A DNA stretch of 64,000 nt, from positions 806,001-870,000 of the forward strand of contig OZ037932.1 of the NCBI GenBank assembly GCA_964035575.1. The letters are read 5' to 3'. The notes beneath the pieces were generated by a model, which was not told the origin of the DNA, did no database searches, and was given only the letters and a program-made list of their open reading frames with translations. A program made the translations under genes and the position numbers. Origin of the DNA: Rhynchopus sp. YZ270_cl-10 (taxonomy: Eukaryota > Euglenozoa > Diplonemea > Diplonemida > Diplonemidae). Position 1 is the stretch's first letter. Each line of letters begins with the position of its first letter. Of the stretch, positions 53,401-64,000 are shown one piece after another.

Positions 53401-56120
53401 GTACAAAAGTTGGGGCTTTTGGGACTTTTGGCCAACTAGACCTGGTGTTGAACGCCGCATCCCCCGCACATGTAATCTGCTTTTAGCCGCCTGTTTCCCA
53501 AGCAAGAAGAAGTTGTCGACCAACACCCTCCTGTCAGTGTCTCTGTACCTTGACTGTGTTGATACAGCTTCTTTTGTACAATGTCCCTCAAAAGACAAAG
53601 GGCAATAAATACACGGAGAAGAGGCACAGCCAGTTCAGGGTCAGGAACTGCTACGACGAGTGTTACTTTGCCCAGTCGCAGATATTTTCCATTATTTTAG
53701 TTTTGTTCTGAAAACCGTACAAAATGGTTCCCTACACACCAAAGTTTGAATCCTCTGATGACTCAAGCTCGTCAGAACAGTACATTATTCCCAAAATATA
53801 CCCGAAAAAGTCGAAAATTTGAAAATGCCTCGATTTGGTGACAGTGTATGAGAGTGTCAAAATAAATTGAATCTTGCTTCTTTGGAAAGATTTCACATCA
53901 AATCTTTCCACTAAAAAAAAAATCGCTGAAAAGTCCGAGTAGAAGCCATGTTAAGCATTTGCGTGGATATATATATCCTCTTGGTCCATAAAGGGTTAAG
54001 GTAACATTCATTTTCTATCAGACAACAAGAGAAAAATATGAAATCGGAAACCGAGGTTTTAACCGTCTCCGACTTGCAAGGCACGGCGGCTATGTACCCC
54101 ACACGACGACTTCAAAAGCACAACAAAAGGCTCTTGAAAAAAGGGGGGGAAAGTTAAATGTAACCGAAGCCTCTGTTCAGACTACCTAAGAAGAACACCA
54201 CATACCTCATCAATGAACTGCACCTGCCCCTTTGCGAAGGTGGAGTCGTGCGCGCTGCGGTCGGTCGTCCAGCTGTGAGAAGGGTAAATGGAAGGTGTTA
54301 TTTTAGATAAAAATTTCAACATAGTCCCCTGCAAAACCCCATCCCCATACACCCCCTATACACCCTTAAAACACATACACTGTGTCGTGGAAGACGGAGG
54401 GAGCAAGCCCGAGGGAGAGCTCCTGGTCTCCCTGTCTGTAGTACTCTTCGGCCATCTGTGTCATGAGCTTCGAGTGGAGCAGCTGGGGGCGTCCCCAAGC
54501 GGACCAGTCGGCCATGCGCACTGCGTGGGTGATGGCGTGGCGGACGTTGTCCTTGTTGCCCCAGTCCGCACTGCCTCCTCCAATGAGCTGCTTGAAGTCC
54601 ATAAGACGCTCCTGTGGAGGCTTCATCTGCACGTTGGCCTTGATGAAGAGCGCTTCACGTACAGTCTCAATCACATCCTTGTTCTGGTCGGGTGTGAGGC
54701 TGACAAGAAGGTTTGTTGCGTCATTGAAGAACATCTCCGCCGCAACCGTAAGGTTGTTCTGGTTGATGCTGTACACGTCGCTGTAGAGCATCGACACCAT
54801 GTTGCCGGCACGCTTGACGTATTTGTCGTCGTACCCTTCGTGGTCGACGTCAAGGATGGCGGCAGAGATAATGGCACCAAGGATGTCCTCCGAGGTGAAC
54901 TTCACAGTGGCCTGCAACTGCCGGATGATGAAGTCCATCACAACAACGCAGTCCACAGCGCGGTTCCTGCCGTGGAAGGGCACGTCGTGGCACTTCGCCG
55001 CAATGCCGTTGAAGAAGTTCTTGACGACATCTCTCGACATGTTGAACTCCTCAAGCAGGTTGTGGCTCTCAATCACTGCAAGCCCAACGTCGCACAGCGT
55101 CGCACCCAGGCTGCTCGCATCCGTATCCCAAGCAAACGACGCCACGTTCACAGCAGTCGGCTCTGGGAGGTCGGGCAGCTTGCACCCGTACATGTTGTCA
55201 AGCGGGTGGGATGTGATGCCGTTGGTGATGGTCTCGATCTCCTGCTTTGTCTTCGCAATACCACCGAGCGTGGCGCCGATCTCACGCAGCGCTTCCTTGG
55301 CCTCTTTCCGGAGGCATTGCACACGCGGCTCGACAAGCTTCTCAGCCTCGCAGCTTGCGATGATGACGGACTCATGCTGGTTGTATTCTGCCTCCTTCTT
55401 GGCGATGTCGCTTTCGCGAAGCTTTTTGTCATCCTTCTTTTCCTCTTTTGCCTCTTCTTCGATTTGAGCACGCTTCTGTGCGAAGATGCGTGGCACCTGC
55501 TTGACGAACATATCGAAAAGCTCATTTGTGGGCGACAGCTTGAGCTTCATGGTCACCTCCTTGGGCTCGCCTTTGCTTTGCTTCATGCGGATCTCCATTT
55601 CCGAGAGATCTTTGTTGACCTTCACGTCTGCTTTGGACATTGCTGCTGAGCAGATCTTCCAGAAGGTGGGCCACGCGAGAGGGGGAGAGCAGAGACCATC
55701 ACGCACCTTTGTCAACGCATCGTCATCCATTATGCAGGCGTGCACACCCTGTGTCTGCACGTTGTACGCTGCGACTGTGAGACCCGACATATCGTCCTTG
55801 GTTCCCATAGCTGATACAAGACAGAATGAATCCTTCACATCTGTGATGTTGCAGTGTGCCATGATGGGCCCGCTCATTGTCTTATCTCTGCCTGAGGAAG
55901 TGGCAGTCTCTGCGCTGCCTACAGACTCTACAGGTTTCTCGGTCTTCGTAGGGACAGGTGTAGGATCATTCTTTGGTGCAGACTCGACCTTCTTTGCTGC
56001 CGGCTCTGGTGGTGGCGCCTTCGCCTTTGCTGCCGGCTTCTCGTCAGTTGTGTTGTACTTACTCTCATTTGTCTTCTTTTCAGTAGGAGCAGCCTGCGCA
56101 GTCGAACCCCCGCAACCCAT
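50428..56120 (-). CDS. Double cyclic-nucleotide phosphodiesterase, pseudo-PDE plus PDE (8 exons)
   Basis: Exons 54379-56120, 54206-54272, 52848-52943, 51907-52728, 51740-51832, 50950-51675, 50705-50848 and 50428-50490 join in frame to 1,250 residues; class I PDEs hydrolyse cAMP or cGMP. The start MGCGGS suits N-myristoylation with a palmitoylation Cys. Residues 85-215 plus a coiled coil to about 300 precede a PDE-like domain (about 320-630) that has R387 and L423 where the family has metal-binding His, so it should be inactive. Residues 661-775 plus a coil to 825 precede a second PDE domain with the YHNSMHAADV signature (H1002, H1006), HDYNHPG (H1044, D1045), KMADINN (D1157) and the glutamine Q1208 in GQIGF, so it should be active. 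Donors are GTATGx, one GTTTGT. Exon 1 ends in phase 2, the others in phase 0. Intron 2 carries a transposon. Substrate preference cannot be told. Confidence 0.9.
53001..53999 (-). mobile_element. Decayed piggyBac-type transposon in a PDE intron
   Basis: Both ends read TTAACCCTTTATGGACCA as inverted repeats: the TTAA target site and the CCCTTT start are hallmarks of piggyBac elements. About 1.0 kb lies between. A minus-strand frame around 53400-53590 reads RRVLVDNFF, LGKQAAKSRLHVRGMRRSTP and then GQKSQKPQLLYCP, resembling the transposase block with the last catalytic Asp (xDNFF), the GTxRxNRxG motif and the KKPVxxLST strand. The rest of the transposase is not readable, so it is a relic or a deletion derivative. 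Subterminal GAAAGATTT/AAATCTTTC motifs recur at both sides. It is spliced out with the intron, so the host gene is probably unharmed. Confidence 0.78.
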
Positions 56121-58430
56121 CTTGCGCTTTACTCAAGATTCAACGACGTCGGGAGAGGGAGAGAGGGAGGGAGGGATGGAGGGAAAGGGAAAGGGGGGGT
56201 TTCCGCCCTCAAGAAGGCACTCTTGTCAAAGAGAGGTAGGGTTTTTCTTGAGCGGACAGAGAAAAAAAGGGGGGGGATTAGTGTGTTGTGTGTGTCGCTT
56301 CCGTGAAACGGAAGGGTTTCGTGTGTGTACGGGTACTCTAGGTAACCCGTGTGTGTCTGTGGTGGTGGTGGTAGTGTGTGATATGGGCAAGGATGAAAGC
56401 ACGATCACCACTCAAACCTGCTGCCAAACTTGGTAGTAAGACGTCAGGTCGTATTCGCGGCACCTACCTTGTCTTTGCGTTGTGTTTTTGCAAAAAACAC
56501 AAAAAAAAAATGCAGACTGCTGATGATATGTATCCACTCGAGGTGTGAAGTCTGTGTTCATGTCCTCATAAGGAGAAAGATGAAAAAGAGAGAAAAAAAT
56601 AGAAGTTCTTGTCGGGGGGATGGACATTGAGTTTCATTGATGCTCGTCTTTTTTTGTGATCATGTTTTTTGTTGAGGCTAGGTCAAAAAAAGAGAAAATA
56701 AATCCGACGTCAAAGGGGCATTAGGTTGCTGCATAACATAGAATGGACAATGGGGTGTACGTTGCGCGGCCTACCGTACCTCCCCGTGGTTTGCTTGGAG
56801 AGGCGCGGTGTGGCGAAGTGTGTGCGCAGGTAGCTAGAGGATGGTGAGGATGGTAATGCTCCTCTGCATAGCAACGTACCGCTGGCATATGTTCAGTAGC
56901 AGCGCGATTTTGTATTTTTTTTTTTTTCTTCAAAACAGACGGCCTCGCGTGGTTAGTCACCACCCCTTTTCACCCGTCCCGTCCCCGTTTTTTTTTGGTA
57001 ACGTGGCAATCCATCAGCCGTATTCCAATTTCCACAAATTCCACACAAAAAAAAAAAATGGGATAGGTGCAGGGAAGTTCCTAAGTGGGACCGAGAACAT
57101 GAAATTCTGGATTTTAGTTTTTTTTTCCTTTTTTTTTTTCCTTTTTTTCCTTGGGGGGCTTTCTTGTGGTTTCTAGTGGGTTTCACTGTGGGTGACACAC
57201 CACCAGTGTGGTGAAATGGTCGAAACTCTCAAAAGCAAGAGTTTTCAGGGGGCTAGAAAAAAAAAATTGACAACAAAATCCTGCACCGTCAGGGCTGTAC
57301 CCCCAATTTTTTTTTGCCTGCGGCGCCATTTTTCATTTTTTGCTCTGCAAAAAAGGGTTCGTTGGAAGCTAGATTTTTACACTGTACTCAAAATTTTTTG
57401 CCTGCGGCGCCATTTATATTATTTTTTGCTCCGCAAAAAGAGAAGTGCAACGCCTCACCGTTCATCGGCGGAAGCACTGGTTCCACGGGTTATCGAACCC
57501 CAGAGAGCACTTCATTGGCATGCACGCGGTTACCGCGAGGGAGCGTGTATGCAGGTACAAAATCACTGCCCCATCCAAATAATATTCCCAACGTCTTTGG
57601 GGGTCCCCTTGCATTTTGCAGCCAAAAATGCAACTAGACCAAAGCTGCAAAAAGTTCCGCGCGAGTGTAGCGCGCCCGGGTTTGGGACCCCTTTTTGAAT
57701 TTCGAAGGGCGGTTAAAGTGGGCCCAGAATCACAGTTCTGACACTCATTTAGCATTGTGAGCAACTCACTAGTGGTCGTAACCAAAATTTGTATCAATCA
57801 AGAACTTGTCCATTTTCTCGAAATGACCCCACTACAGTGAGGGTAGAGCTCGGAAAGCCCGAAAAAGGGCAAAAAACCCCACCCAAAAAAAGGAAAAAAA
57901 CGGGAACATAAATCCAGAATTTTGCTGTTTTTTCCGAGAACAAGGAACAACCCTGGATAGGTGTGACATAACACCCATCCTAAAAAAAGGGTCTGCACGA
58001 CGAGAGATCAATAAAAAGATTCGAATTTTTTTTCTAAATTTCAAACTTCTCATCTCTTTCGCCAATTTTTTTTTTTCCCCTCCGTATTTTTTTTTTCACT
58101 CAACAAAACGTTTTCTTTTCTTTTCTTTTCTTTTCTTTTCGCTCTTTTTCTTTTCATTTCCCCTAAAACGGATATTGCGCATTCTTTTCTCCACACCTCC
58201 ACTTTCTCCTATGCAAAAAAATGTGAAAAAAAAAAAAGAAAAATACCGGTCAAAAAGCGAATTAGAGATACCATTTCACCTATTCACTTTTTATTCCCCT
58301 CCCAAAAAACCCCCCCCTATTTTTGGCTCATCCGTTCGCCTATTTGGAGATACATCTTTTATTCGCCCCAATAAAAATAAAATTCACAAACAAAAAAAAA
58401 AAAAAAAAAAACTTCGCCTCTCCCCTTCCC
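56121..58430. other. PDE upstream region and gene-free spacer
   Basis: 56121-56450 is the putative promoter of the PDE gene. 57306-57440 has two direct copies of a TTTTTGCCTGCGGCGCCATT module. 57600-57850 is related to sequences at 14540-14600 and 9580-9610 (GACCCCA, AGCTCGGAAA). No gene is supported. Confidence 0.5.
57306..57440 (+). repeat. GCCTGCGGCGCC module, direct pair
   Basis: TTTTTGCCTGCGGCGCCATT at about 57309 and 57395, each followed within 20 bases by TTTTTTGCTC(T/C)GCAAAAA. An inverted copy lies at 14630-14680. Confidence 0.7.
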
Positions 58431-61043
58431 TCAAGCAAGCAAATACCAACTGGCACGAGCCTGCGCAGCTGTTTGACGCACCATTCTTTTTGGGTCATCA
58501 AGAGGGATACGAAGCGCGGCGATGACCACGTCTTTGAAGGACATGAGCGCAGCACTTGTTTCCTTCTTTTGCGAGATTGTGTAGAGAAAGGTAAGCGCAT
58601 TCTTCCTGAGGAGCTTCGACTCGCTGCACTCTGTGAGCTTCAGCACGGAGGGGATGAGGGTGCGGAGCAACGTCAGCTTTGCGAAGGCGGTGGGGGCGGT
58701 CTCCAGGAGTGTCTGGAGGATTGCCAATGAGGCAACCCCGAGGGCAGGTCCGGACCCGATCATGCCCTTCGCCACAACCGGAAGCAGTTGCTCTGTGTCG
58801 GCGGCAACGACAGCAGGGTTTGCACGCGAAACCACCTCCGCAACCGACTGGAATACCGAATCCCTAGCAGGGTGCTCCTCTGTGTTGTAAGATTTGAGCA
58901 ACGCCTTCAACGTCAGGCTGTACGTCTTCTGCTTCCACAATGGCGCAGATTTGTGCCCCAAAATCTTTGCCAATCCTCGCGTCTTATGACTCAAAAGCAA
59001 TTCGTATTGACGGACATTCTTTTCATCCAACGCCTCAGCGTGAGACACAACCTTTTCCAGACATTCCTTCGCCACCACACCACCACGCATCAAACCAGCC
59101 CTCGCAAGGACACCCCAATGGGGTGAGGTCTCCCACTGTGGAGGCAACGCGAGGTCTGCTTTGTTAAGACGTGAGGCGAAGGCAGTGGCGTACCACAGCT
59201 GGGAGGGGTCTTGGAGGAGGGTCCACATGGTTGACGCATCTGCAGTGTCAATGCATGCAGTTGGACCGGTCATGCCGCAGGCAAGCGCGCAGGTTAGATC
59301 GGACATTCCCTCGATGCTGTGCAGCTTTGCCAATATTTCCACCTGCGTGGCTTCAGTGAACAACGTATTAAACACCAGCAACACCGCATGAAGCACCTTC
59401 TCCGCAGGACCCTGCAACGCACGCAGCACACCAATCGCAGATTCAAATTCTTGCGCCGTGATGGCATCCTGTTCACAGCGTGTCGGTGCGGTATCCCATC
59501 TGGTCTCCGCCAACGCAAGAAACGCGTCAACCATGAAAACATCCGGTGTGCTAAGCTGCCGGATACCTTGCGACAAACATGTGGAAAAGGTTTGCGAATC
59601 TTTTGCAATAGCGGAAAGTGCTTCTAAAGCGCGTGGTGTGTCAACCGGGTTGGGTTTGAGAAGGTGTGGGATGGTGATTTGTGTTGTGCAGGCACGCATC
59701 TGTTCGGTGGAGGCTTGAAGGGCTCGGATGACGATCTTGCGAGCCTCTTCGTCCTCCACGTCTAGCGAGATTTTGACGAGAAGCGCAGCAGCTTCGTTGT
59801 CACCTTCCGCACCAGAGAAGGACACAATAGAGCTGCAGGCCTCTGCACAGACGACCAACCCTTCTACGTCCACCCCCGCATCGCCTGCCACAGCGAACAC
59901 TGCCTCACGCATGAGGGCAAGGCTTCTGCAGTGTGCCTCCGTCGAAAACACCTCATCTCTGTGAAGCCCCGACTTCGCGACTGCACCCAGCACCGCGCTG
60001 TAGATGCTCAGAATCGCAATGCGTCTGTCATTGTCCTCAGGACGCTCCAAAAACGCACCGTGCAGCATCCCAATCAACCGCGACACAATGACAAGAAGAA
60101 TCCGTCTGTCAGACACCGCAGTAAAATGCATCAAAGCAGAGTACGCCTTCTTATTGATAAACCCTTCACGCGCAGACGCCATATTCAGGACTCCATCAAA
60201 CAGCGGCTTGAGATGCGCATGAATAATATCATCATTATCAAAACGCGCAACAAGCTGTGAAAGAACACGCACCGTTTCAAAAACCTGCTTCAACACCATG
60301 TCATCACCACGCATAGTACCCTGTAGAGTCTCCGTACGAATCTGTGGCCACAAATCCACAAAAAAGGGTTCCACCAGGTGGTGCGCATTGTCGCCGTACA
60401 GCTCACAGCACTTCCTGATAAAGGCAAGGGAATCATGCTTGGTTTCGCCTATGGGAGACGATAGTTTGTCCAAAGCAAATGGGATCGCAAAGTTCGCGTA
60501 TGTATCAAGACAGCATGTGGTCATGAGAGCTTCTTTTAATTCCGACTTCTTGACAGGGTTCTTTTCGGACTTAGGGGGTGAATAGGCGATGGGGAAGTAA
60601 CAGCTTGCGACGTCGAACATATCTTCGTGAAGTTGTGGTGATGCATTCGCGATGCCATCTGCGCGCAGGATCTGAGAGATGCGGGCATGCATTTCAAAGG
60701 TTTTAAGGAGACATCTTGGGTCACGTTCACCGTCGATTGCGTTGATGAAAGCGTTTAAGAACTCCGACGTCGCCGGCACCTCTGTCACACGCTCCAGGCT
60801 AGAGAGGAGCAACGCGAACACCGTCAGCCTCGTCGACTGCGATATGCTCTGAAGCATAGGAATGCTCAACAACCCCTCAATCAGAACCCCCAACTGCACG
60901 GCATCCAAGTACTGTGCCAGGATCTGTGCCCTGCCCAACACATCCGTCAGCACCGCCCCTTGATGAGGGAACTCCTGCACCACAGTGAGAAGCTCCGCAT
61001 CCAGCTCCTCCTTTGTAGCGGTGCTGGGCTCAAATGTGTCCAT
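58431..61043 (-). CDS. MMS19: MMS19, cytosolic iron-sulfur assembly targeting factor
   Basis: MMS19 is the HEAT-repeat adaptor of the CIA complex that hands Fe-S clusters to DNA repair and replication enzymes such as XPD and polymerases. The single-exon frame gives 870 residues (human about 1,030). The N-terminal domain has the family's landmarks: DVASCYFPIAYSPP, KKSELKEALMTTCCLDTYAN, FAIPFALDKLSS, KHDSLAFIRKCCELYG and VEPFFVDLWPQIRTE. The remainder is continuous helical repeats with Leu/Ala-rich pairs, closing in LTLLRTLIPSVLKL and FLYTISQKKE, matching the C-terminal HEAT repeats that bind clients. The start at 61043 (MDTFEPS) is the first ATG and is followed by a plausible helix. No zinc or cluster ligand is expected. 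Confidence 0.88.
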   Translation of the reverse strand: MDTFEPSTATKEELDAELLTVVQEFPHQGAVLTDVLGRAQILAQYLDAVQLGVLIEGLLSIPMLQSISQSTRLTVFALLLSSLERVTEVPATSEFLNAFINAIDGERDPRCLLKTFEMHARISQILRADGIANASPQLHEDMFDVASCYFPIAYSPPKSEKNPVKKSELKEALMTTCCLDTYANFAIPFALDKLSSPIGETKHDSLAFIRKCCELYGDNAHHLVEPFFVDLWPQIRTETLQGTMRGDDMVLKQVFETVRVLSQLVARFDNDDIIHAHLKPLFDGVLNMASAREGFINKKAYSALMHFTAVSDRRILLVIVSRLIGMLHGAFLERPEDNDRRIAILSIYSAVLGAVAKSGLHRDEVFSTEAHCRSLALMREAVFAVAGDAGVDVEGLVVCAEACSSIVSFSGAEGDNEAAALLVKISLDVEDEEARKIVIRALQASTEQMRACTTQITIPHLLKPNPVDTPRALEALSAIAKDSQTFSTCLSQGIRQLSTPDVFMVDAFLALAETRWDTAPTRCEQDAITAQEFESAIGVLRALQGPAEKVLHAVLLVFNTLFTEATQVEILAKLHSIEGMSDLTCALACGMTGPTACIDTADASTMWTLLQDPSQLWYATAFASRLNKADLALPPQWETSPHWGVLARAGLMRGGVVAKECLEKVVSHAEALDEKNVRQYELLLSHKTRGLAKILGHKSAPLWKQKTYSLTLKALLKSYNTEEHPARDSVFQSVAEVVSRANPAVVAADTEQLLPVVAKGMIGSGPALGVASLAILQTLLETAPTAFAKLTLLRTLIPSVLKLTECSESKLLRKNALTFLYTISQKKETSAALMSFKDVVIAALRIPLDDPKRMVRQTAAQARASWYLLA

Positions 61044-64000
61044 ACTTGACTCTCTCTGAGATTAAGGGAGGGGGGGTGACAAGGTGAAGAGCGGTGTGCA
61101 TTCACTTTCTATGCAAGGAAAGTTTGAAAGAAAAAGTTGACTTCAAATACAAAACCCTCTCACCGGCTGTGACCCCAACCATGCAGTCCTACATCCATTT
61201 CGTGGTTTACATCAAAAACAAAATGTGTGTGTGATGTGGAGCATGTTCCTCAAAGAAAGCCAGTATCAGTGTTAATATGCTACCCCATTATCCCCACAGA
61301 TTGACCGCACCCTCTCACTATGTGGCAGGAAAAACAAGGAAAGCTGCCCCCCTCACGCAATGCGAGTGGGTCCCATTTCCTTCTTCTTCTGTTAGCTACA
61401 GAAACATCGGCCAGATAATGAGAGGGGCTGCAAAAACGGAAAAAGCGCAGGCTTGCGACCCAATGTTCCCAACAAAACATAGGAGAACGGTTCGCGAACT
61501 TAACCCTCTGGTGCAGTTACTAAACGGAAAGTACTACAACAAATGGTAAGAACAAATGCAACCCCACTGCCGACACCCACCGGACACCCACCCCCTGTCA
61601 TGACAATGTAATTGTGATCTCCCCCTTTCATGACAGCTGTCATGTCCAGCCTGACCGCTCGCCACCGTGCGTTCAATCCCATCCCATCCCATCCCGAACA
61701 CACTTCGTACAAAAATTGAAATACAAAAGCCTCTCTCGTGAACAGAAAACCCTTGGTACAAATGACCGGTGTACCGGGGGGTGGACCCCACCCAACCATG
61801 CAAAGCCCTCCATTTCGAGTATCACATCTGCCCTACTCCCGCTTCCTCTCAGTCAGATGAACGGAGATCATTAGAGACAAGAATTCCCAATACAGCAACC
61901 CAGCACCCCCCCAGTAGAGATCAGGCCTTGATAGCAGTTCCGAGTTGGTACTTCATTGACGCTGATAGTGCATGGGTCTTGATGAGAATCAGAACCTTGC
62001 TGTGCCTTCCCAGCTTCCCCCTCCCACTGCCCCATCTCTGTTCTCTCCTACTCCACCTTTGCAGACTCAATCATTTCAAAATGAAATCATCGGTTGGCAT
62101 TCCCCTCCCCACCCCAATAAAGCGACAATACAAAAATGTGTTGTGCTCTGTTGAAAAGCCGGCAAAGAGTGATCCTAAGCCGGATTAGGTAGTCACCCTA
62201 ATCTGGCTAGTATCGCTATTAATGTGGGACAACGGCATCTCACGCAAAAAGCATCACTATATTAGAACCAATTTCACAGCCATTTTACCTACCGTCCACA
62301 TGCTTAGTCAAAAACCTGAAGCTGGTTTATCACTGCAACGAACCTCTCTAGAGAGACCCCTTTCCCCTCCCCATGCCTACACTGTACAAACAGAAGAGTG
62401 TCCACCAGGGTGTTCTGTCACTACTGATCCACCGCTGCACAGAACTCAACAACAAAACTCATGCTCGACTCCGTTACCGGGAGGTGACGGGTGTGCAAAA
62501 AGTCTGAAGTGGTGTGTGTGGTGTGTGTCCACATCCCCTCAACCAACATCACCCGATCCCAACCAAAAAAAAAGTGAAGTTATTAATGCAGGCACCTCCG
62601 ACTGACCCACGTACGATGCCAGCCCTGGATGAAAGCACAAGTACCCTGCGGCCAACAACAGAAGATGTAAAAAGGAAACCTAATGACTGGCCCGTACCGT
62701 AAGAGAACGAGGGCGGTTCACAACCGCTCGTCAGCCGGCGGCCCACCTTCCGTTGAAGAGTTGTGAGCTTACAGGTACTGCAGTTCGCTGCACCCAACGC
62801 TTGATGCACGATAGTCTACACAAGAGAGCAGAAACCCAAAAACACAAAAAGGGGTGGGCGGGGGGGTCACAACATCTCTCTCTTGGCGCCCCATGCTGTA
62901 CCGACAGTTGGGCCTCACCCTTTCTCTTAGGGATATACATGGACGTCCTTACAGGCAGCACACCGTAACCCAAAGGCGTGGCAGAGAGACTCCGTAGAGC
63001 GACTCTGGCCTGACCGCTGGCCATTTATGCTCCGGGTGCGAGCACCCATCATAGCATAGGGGGGCCAGCCTGACCCAGCATTTATATACCCTGCCAGGGT
63101 TAACTTGCATAAAAGAGGGCAGGGGCGTTTAGACCCTGAGGACTAGGGGAAGTCCCGCATACCCCAACAGAAAGACAAAGGCTATGCACTGGTGATATAG
63201 GAGAGGCAGGGTTGCTGAAAAACAAAAAGACCCTGAAGGCACCAAAACGCCCCGCATACCCCTCCTCGCCTCCTGTTTTGTAATCTCTCAGGTAGGAGAC
63301 ATCGGTTCGAGCGGTCAACACCTTCATAGAGTTTCTGGAGGAACGGACCCCCGGATGCAATTTAAGGTCCAGCCCAGGACCTTAATTAAAAAAAAGAGAG
63401 GCTTTTCATCCAGCAGAGTTGAGAGCGCACTTCATGAACATTCCTCAGATACAGAGGGAAGAAGCAGTTTTTTGAACAGTTTGTAAAATATGAAAAATCG
63501 GGGGAATAGGGATTTTTTTTTTGTTTCCTTGTTTTAATTGCATCCACAAAAGAATTGTGTTTTAACAATAACAGAAAAGAAAAAAAAAGAGGGGTAGGCG
63601 AGGGGGGGCGTGAGAGGGACAAGGGATATTGGGGTTTGGTGGGATTACGGGGGGGGTTATGGATTATGGTAAAGCGGGATTACTGTGGAGGGTGTTGAAG
63701 AAATCAAAAGTGTCACTTGTCGTTCCCTCACCCCCCCTTCTTGTAGTTGTTTGATGCGTTGAAGATTCCACACACACGGTCTCTCACCTATTGGGGTGGT
63801 GGTGTTGCGGAGTATGGTTGGGGTGAGAACGACGTGACACTTTCCGCTCACAAAGTAGTGTGCGTAAAAAGAAAAAGAGTGGAGTTGATAGAGCAAAACA
63901 CCTCTGGGACACACACACTGACACCCCCTCAATCTTGCCCCCTCCCTCTCCTTTTCTCCGATTTAAGAGACACAGACCCTTTCGGTACATAGATATAGTG
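61044..64000. other. Gene-free right end, less AT-rich
   Basis: Contains two copies of the dispersed TTGAAATACAAAAGCC-type sequence (61137-61180 and 61711-61780, the latter with TGACCGGTGTACCGGGG as at 15674). It also has a perfect palindrome CATGACAGCTGTCATG (61629-61644). Short plus-strand frames (61277-61549, 62222-62605) have no recognisable features. No gene is supported. Confidence 0.5.

Overview
The window is nuclear DNA from a microbial eukaryote that I cannot place to species or clade. The evidence is: spliced protein genes with GTATGT-type donors and short introns (about 64-440 bp), eukaryote-only proteins (VPS29 of retromer, chaperonin CCT subunit eta, MMS19, a class I cyclic-nucleotide phosphodiesterase), GC-rich coding islands, and very AT-rich intergenic DNA full of long homopolymer runs. 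No tRNA, rRNA, CRISPR array, retrovirus-like or Polinton-like element was recognised.

Layout. 1.3-6.4 kb holds three minus-strand genes: VPS29 (three exons), a LicD/fukutin-type membrane protein, and a 664-residue Ser/Pro-rich protein of unknown function. 6.4-19 kb is gene-poor accessory DNA: a (GGGGGA)n tract, at least three non-autonomous hAT-like elements with terminal inverted repeats and target duplications, several foldback hairpins, and a 2.66 kb element with 202-bp, almost identical inverted ends. 19-32.2 kb has a small hypothetical gene, CCT7 (five exons) and three tandem copies of a secreted cysteine-rich gene built of pacifastin-like modules (7, 7 and 3 double-module units). 32.4-35.2 kb is a 2.2 kb block of three adjoining microsatellites with related units (9, 5 and 7 bp), bracketed by the same 10-bp minisatellite. 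37-39.4 kb holds an ankyrin/B-box/coiled-coil/J-domain gene. 39.4-50.4 kb is gene-free AT-rich DNA with dispersed short repeats and two more small inverted-repeat elements. 50.4-56.1 kb is one large eight-exon gene for a double phosphodiesterase, with a decayed piggyBac-type transposon in one intron. 58.4-61.0 kb is MMS19. 61-64 kb has no gene that I can support.

All convincing genes lie on the minus strand. The most unusual item is the phosphodiesterase gene. Its 1,250-residue product carries an N-terminal MGCGGS acylation motif and a PDE domain that has lost two metal-binding histidines, followed by a second PDE domain with every catalytic residue. Before each PDE domain sits a globular region plus coiled coil whose strand/helix order resembles the XRCC4/XLF head and stalk. 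This suggests a duplicated [head-coil-PDE] protein in which one half became a pseudo-enzyme. Other points of interest are the pacifastin-like gene cluster whose promoter region is duplicated from (or to) the CCT7 promoter, and several families of short dispersed repeats. One of these has A-rich 3' ends like retroposed RNAs, and another is a stem-loop with a constant CTCTCG loop and covarying stems.
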